DNA from: Omnitrophica bacterium RIFOXYB12_FULL_50_7
Lineage (GTDB): Bacteria > Omnitrophota > Omnitrophia > Omnitrophales > Aquincolibacteriaceae
Direction: 5' to 3'
Assembly: GCA_001804345.1 (NCBI GenBank)
Contig: MHFU01000135.1
Coordinates: 14,437-35,490 of the forward strand
DNA: 21,054 nt
How positions within the stretch are numbered: position 1 is the stretch's first letter; the number at the start of each line of letters is the position of its first letter. Positions 12,001 through 18,000 of the stretch are shown here, piece after piece. The notes under the pieces are model-generated. The model was given only the letters and a program-made list of their open reading frames with translations, had not been told where the DNA came from and made no database searches. The position numbers and the translations under genes are program-made.

Positions 12001-15000
12001 CAGTCAAAGCTTTGGAGGGTGGATCGGGTTTTATTGAACAACTGGCACTGCGATCGGAAGAAGGTGATCTTGAGCTTCAGCTTGATCAAGACCACTCCGT
12101 GTCGAGAGCGGGGAAATACTCCTACAAAATCTTTCTCGGTTACAACCATGTAGGCAATGTTGTTCTAACTGTGGATGAAAACATGATATTGAGAAACTTC
12201 GAGTCCGTTGCTATTCAGTCTTTGGCGGCTCTTATGCCTCAAGGAGCAGAAGGCGCGCACGAAATCGGTGGTTTTTTAACACAACGACATGCAGTCTTTG
12301 TTCAATTTGCAAAAGCCCTTGAAGGTTTTCTCCAAACTCAGGAAGACAAGCCGTGGACAACGCACAATCCTGATTTCAAAGACGCTCGCTCAGAGGTAAG
12401 GCAACTGGATGAGCCGCGTTTAGCGGGCATCGAGCAATTAGAAAGCTATGTAAGCAAGGATTCGCCACTAAAGGATTATACGGTTGTGAGCCGGCAGTTA
12501 GAGGCTGGGCTTGACCGTGCGATTTTGGCGGCCCTGGATCAAAGTCTCAGGAGGCGTTTTGCGCACGCGATCAAGGATGTCCGGAGATATGTCGGTTTTG
12601 TTGCTGCGACCACGCTCACGGGCGGGCTTGGTGCACTTATGCACGATCTTTTCGGTGCTTGGGCGAAAAATTTTGGTGGTCAAAAAACTAAAGAAGAAAA
12701 GAACGTTATCGCCATCAATGTTATTTACGAAACCATCAAAGGTCAGGAATTTACTAAAGACCTTCCTCCAGAAGTGGCAAGCGTCCGCGACCGCAAGAGT
12801 TTCGGGGATTATTTGCGCAAAGTTCTTCCCCAAAATAAAACGCTAGGTCTTTCTTTAGAACTTGTGGTCGGAGATGATTTCCGAAGAAAGGCCGTTGAAG
12901 AAGAACATTATTATGCGCAGAAAAACAATCCGAAGTATCAGACTTTTGCCAGGAAAGCCAGAGCGATCATCGGCCAAGAGATCAAAGTGGATGTTTATCA
13001 GACCGAGACTTATTTTGGCGAAATGCCCAACTATTATCTCGACGCGTATTTTCTGGATGAAAACGGAGAGAAAGCCCATATTTTTGATGAAGTTTATCCT
13101 GACAGCGATATGGGACGGCCGAATCTCTGGCGGGATGTTCACATGGCTGTTTACGGTATGGCGAGCGAACTCCTCACCCAAAAACTCAGGGAACAGGGTG
13201 CGATTAAGAAAAAAATCCTTTTTGTGAATAATGAGGTTTTTGTCAGCACGCCAACGCCTCTTTTCCCGGACGCCATTCATCATCACATCAATCATACGGT
13301 TTATCGCCCGGGGCTTTATATGCCGGATGAAGCGTCTTTCGAGATGCTCCGCTATCCGGAAGTCCAACGCCGGTATATCGTCAAAAACGGGAAAATCGAT
13401 ATTGTGGACGCAGTCGGACTTTCTTCGCACATCATTACAGGTGTCGGGCTTTATGAGCACACGCCGGTGCTTGCAAAAGACATCGTCCCGACTTTCGTGC
13501 ATAAACTACAGGGCTACAATGAGGGTGGTGTTCGTAATACCAATGGCGTTCTTCTTGAGCAATGGCAGGCACCTCTCCTAAGAAATCTGATTGAGCAATA
13601 TAAGCAAAAACTTGGGCTTTCTGCGAGCGCCTCTGATGAAGAAGTGTTCAAGCATTTAAGAAAAGAAGCCAATGCCGCGCTCCTGGATTCTTTCCAGAGA
13701 AAAGCAGAACACATCAAAGCTATTTTGGTCGCAAATTTGTTGCTCTGGTTGAAAGAAGAACAGGGGCACAAGGACTGGATCGATGACGTGATTGCTGATT
13801 ATGAAAGGGAACGGCAGGTGATCGGAGTCGATGCAAAGCGGCTTATTGAGCAATACGAAGCCAAAGTAATGGAGGCGTTGGCGGATGAAGGAAAATGGGA
13901 CGCGCTGCAGAAGATGCCCGGGATGGAATCGCTCAAAGAGATATTGCTCCGGAAGCCAATCGTTTCCAATATCCGCCGTCAGGTTCCCTATAAAGGGCCT
14001 GATAAATGGCTGGAGATTTTGAAAAAATTACGCAGAGATCCGGAAGCTTTAAAACGATTTAAGGAAAGTGCCGCATGGGTCATTATCGGCGGCAGAGAAT
14101 TTGGCGATAACGCGCATGCGATGTTTCTTGAGATTCAGGGACTTGTCAAAGAACTTGGTCTTGAAAAGCAAATGTTGCCTATTGAAAATTACAATATCCA
14201 GGACGCGCCGGTTATTTTTCAGGGTGTTGCCGCGACCGTGATGCTCTCTAATGAGTTTTTAGAAGCTTCCGCGACCAGCATGATGAAAGGCATGACGAAC
14301 ATGGCCGCTTTGATTGGCGTTTGGGGCGGCGCGATGCCGGAGCTTTTCACCATTTTTTCAAAGATCGCCAACCGTATCCTGGATGTTTTTAAAGACAAAG
14401 TGACTCATGATGAACTCGTAGCGAAACAAAAAGCGGGGGCATGGCAGATCCTCAATGGATTTCTTGTGGAGTACGATCACGAAGAAAATCGGCGGCCTTT
14501 TGCGGATTCGCTTGTAAAAGCGTTGACTGATCTTCAGGAACGTTATCAGGATCCGGCGCGGCGGAGAGAGCTTCAATTTGCGGTGCTCGAATCTTCTCCT
14601 AAGGTGGACATGGAACGAGGCCAGGCCCGCGCGCATATTAAATTATGGGAAAAGACCATTCGAGTTGTCGAAGAAGAAGATGCCCTTTTCAGAAATCTTC
14701 ATGTCTCAGTGGACGATGCGAGGGCTTTTTTTACTAAAACGTTAGCAACGCCCGGGCAGCCGGAGTTTTCGTGGTTTGATGATCAATACCATCATCTTGC
14801 GGGAGATCCGCGCATTCCGGGGATCTTAGGTCTTATCGAAGGGTTTCGTGAGATCCGGATGAATGGAAAGAAAGGATATTCCAGCCTTGAACACCACGCG
14901 AAGAATGGCGATGTTTTTCATTATCTCCGCGAATTTTTCAACGGATTTGATGGGTCTCTAACGCCGGTCATCGCAAAGATACAGGAGCTTGAGGCGAGGG

Positions 15001-18000
15001 ATGCGCAAGCGGGGGATCTTTCCGACAAGGTTCGGATCAAGCTCGAAGCCCTTGAAATTGTGGAGCGCTTGACGGTTCATGTGTCCGTAGCCCTCTTTGA
15101 ACATTATGTGGAAACTAAGGACCGGACGCTTGAGCCATTGCTGGACCGATTGCCGGTTCGCGAAAATCTCGCCCGCTATTTTGACGAAAATGCCGTGGCT
15201 TTTGATTCTATTAGAAAGAAGATGCCAGTCTATGCCGTCTCCGTTAATGGCAAGAAACATATCGTCGCTTTGGATCTTGGGGAGTTTAGCTACCAAAGTA
15301 ATAAAGGGAAAAAAGCCTGGAGTTCCTTTTATGGGCGCAAAGCTTTCGAATCAGTCCTTGGCCCGGCGGCTATGAAGGATGATTCCCGGATTTATAGAGT
15401 TGAAGACGTTGTGACGGGAGAAAAATATGACAAGTATCCTCTTTGGAAAATGGTCGAGACATTGTCTGACGGGATTCCTTTTCCGGGGTTGCAAGTTTTG
15501 GATTTGGGAGATACCGGCGAGAAGTCGGAGGAGCAGGAAACGAGAATCAAAAACGCAGTGTTGGATTATCTTAGCGCGCTTGTTAATAATCAGCCTGTTT
15601 TTGAGGGGAAACTGATCACGGAACTTCTTTTCCAGAAGATCAAAAAGGACCTCGATTCTCCGGCCCGATTAAAGCGAGTTTTAAAAGCAGTTGCCGGTCT
15701 CCCCAAAGAAAAGGCCATGGAGAGGTTCGGCAAAAAAGGCATTCCGGCTGTGATGGCTTTTGTGACCATGCTTTCTCCGACTCTTTTAGAGAACATGCAA
15801 ACTTGGAACCCCCGAATTTATAGAAAATTAAAAGCTGTCACTGAAAATCTGATTCTCAAAAGTCTTTTCGAAGAAGGAAAAATCTGGTTTCACCGGGTTG
15901 ATGACGGTGGTGCGGTGGTGATCTCGCGGAGTCCTTCCAATTCTCCCGTGCCTCACGTTGTGATGCCGATTCATTTTCCGAACGCCCCCTATCGCCCCGA
16001 GGACGGCAAGGCGTGGTTCCGGTTGCTGGATGTGCGCAATTTAGGCGTTCAGAATTCCGCAAGCGTCGAATATCAGGTATATGACTACCTTTGGAACCGC
16101 TTCTATCCGACGTCTCCTCACGCCGGCAGCTCGCTTTTTAGCGAAAAATGGCATGTCGGTGTTCCGGTGTTTTTGCGCAAGGGCCGTAGCGCCAGTTTTG
16201 AGCAAAATGATTACCGTTTCCAAGTTCTCGGAATCCGTCTCGCGCGGATCGAGGATATGGTGATCGAAGAAGAAAGCGAGAACAGCCGTTCCGAAGTGCG
16301 GCAGGCAGGTCCGAGGTTGAGTGTTACCTTGAGGACGCATGAAGATGAGCTTCTCGAAAAGGTGAGCGAAGTTTTCCAAAGACCTTCCGGGAAAGGACTG
16401 GTTAAGCCTCATAACGCAAATTCTATTGGACACTGGCTTGATCGAGAAATTGGTCCTGATGCCACAGGGCAGGAGATTGAGAAAAAACTTTTTGAAAACG
16501 GTGGGAAAGAGGGTGACTTTGTTGCCTTTTTGGATGAATTAATCAGTTTTCGAAAAGAAACATCCTCCTCACTAACGACAGCACAATTAGAAAAAGCCGC
16601 GAGAGGTGTTGTTACGATCCTTCAAGGAGGGCCTATGGCGGGAGGTCTCGCGACGGCTATTTCAGAATTCAGCGCTGCTTTAACTACGGCAGAGGCGCAA
16701 AATTTTCTGGATCTTTTGTTGCTTATCAAAATAAAAACGGCCCAAGCCAACTTTAATAGTTTCTATTTTAACGTCCTAATCACTTTTGCGGAACCTCATC
16801 CGGAGGTCTTTGAGCGGCTCGTAGGAGTTATCCAGCAGTGGTTACTTGAAGGAAAATGGTCCGCGGAAAATAAATCCAAGGAAAAATTGTCTATGAATGC
16901 TGTTATTTGGCTGATCAAGCACCTTGGCCGTCATAGCGACCGCCCCTTCGTCAAAAGCTTGTTCGAAGTCCTTCTCAAGAAGGGGCCGGATGTCTACGAC
17001 TGGTGGGGAAAAGAGCCACAAGGTAACAAAAAAAAGGATTGGTACATTCAGGAGATAAAAGAAAAAATCGCTTCTCCGGCGGCAAATGCGCGCGCCGAGG
17101 TTCGCATCAATCGACCCGCGGCCAAGAGCTTAGAGCTGAGTGCTGAGAGAAGCTCTGAGCCATTAGCTCTAAGCCCTAAGCTCGAAGATCGCGCTGAAGT
17201 TCGTGGCACATCATCAGCGGAGATGTGGGATATTGAAAAAATAGAAGAGACCCTTACGCGCCAGGAGATTGATGTCCAGGCTCTGGCTCGAGAATGGAAT
17301 GTCGCGAAGCAAGGGGATTGGGTTCTTTTGGTTGATGAGGGTGAAGCAAACCGGAAGATGGTTGCGGAGCTCCTTGATGTGAGGGGGCATGAGAAGGTTG
17401 TTCAAGCCCAAGGCATTATTTCAGGTTTAAAGGAGATCGAGGCACGGGTTCTAGAGCAAGGGCGGCCTTTGATTGTGACAAATGATTTCACGTTACCTGC
17501 TACGAGGACGCAACGGATGCGTCTGGTATTTGCACAGATCGATCCTCGCCGTGTTCAAGGGCAGTCTTCGATTGTGAGAAATAATTCTATGTCGCCTATC
17601 ACAGGACCGCAATGGGTTCTTCTGATGCTTGAAAAGTTCGATGCCCCGAAAATGGTCCTTCTCGATGCGTCCCATGCTACAAATTTCCAGGTTATAGAAC
17701 AACGGATCAGAAGCAAAGGCTCCAAGACGGTCCATCTTTTAAACAGAAATGAAATTTTCAAGAAATTGCCTTCGCTTTTAAATGAGATCAAAGCTGCTCA
17801 TCCGACAGCGAGTAGGGCTTCATTGCGCTCGGAAGTGCGTTCGACGTCAACAAAACGGATGCGAGAGATTTCGGAGATGGAAGAAACCCTTACGCGCCAA
17901 AAGATCGATGTTCAGGCGTTGGCGCAGAAATGGAATGCCGCGAAGCAAGGGGAGTGGGTTCTTGTGGTCGACGATTATAAAACGAACCGGATAGCGGTTG

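Noticed and set aside
12855..13502. 215-residue minus-strand frame opposite the phosphorylase-like domain
   Set aside because: Composition (many Asp, Ile, Phe, Arg and His) reflects the complement of plus-strand codons; there is no motif, and the plus strand has family matches over the same bases.
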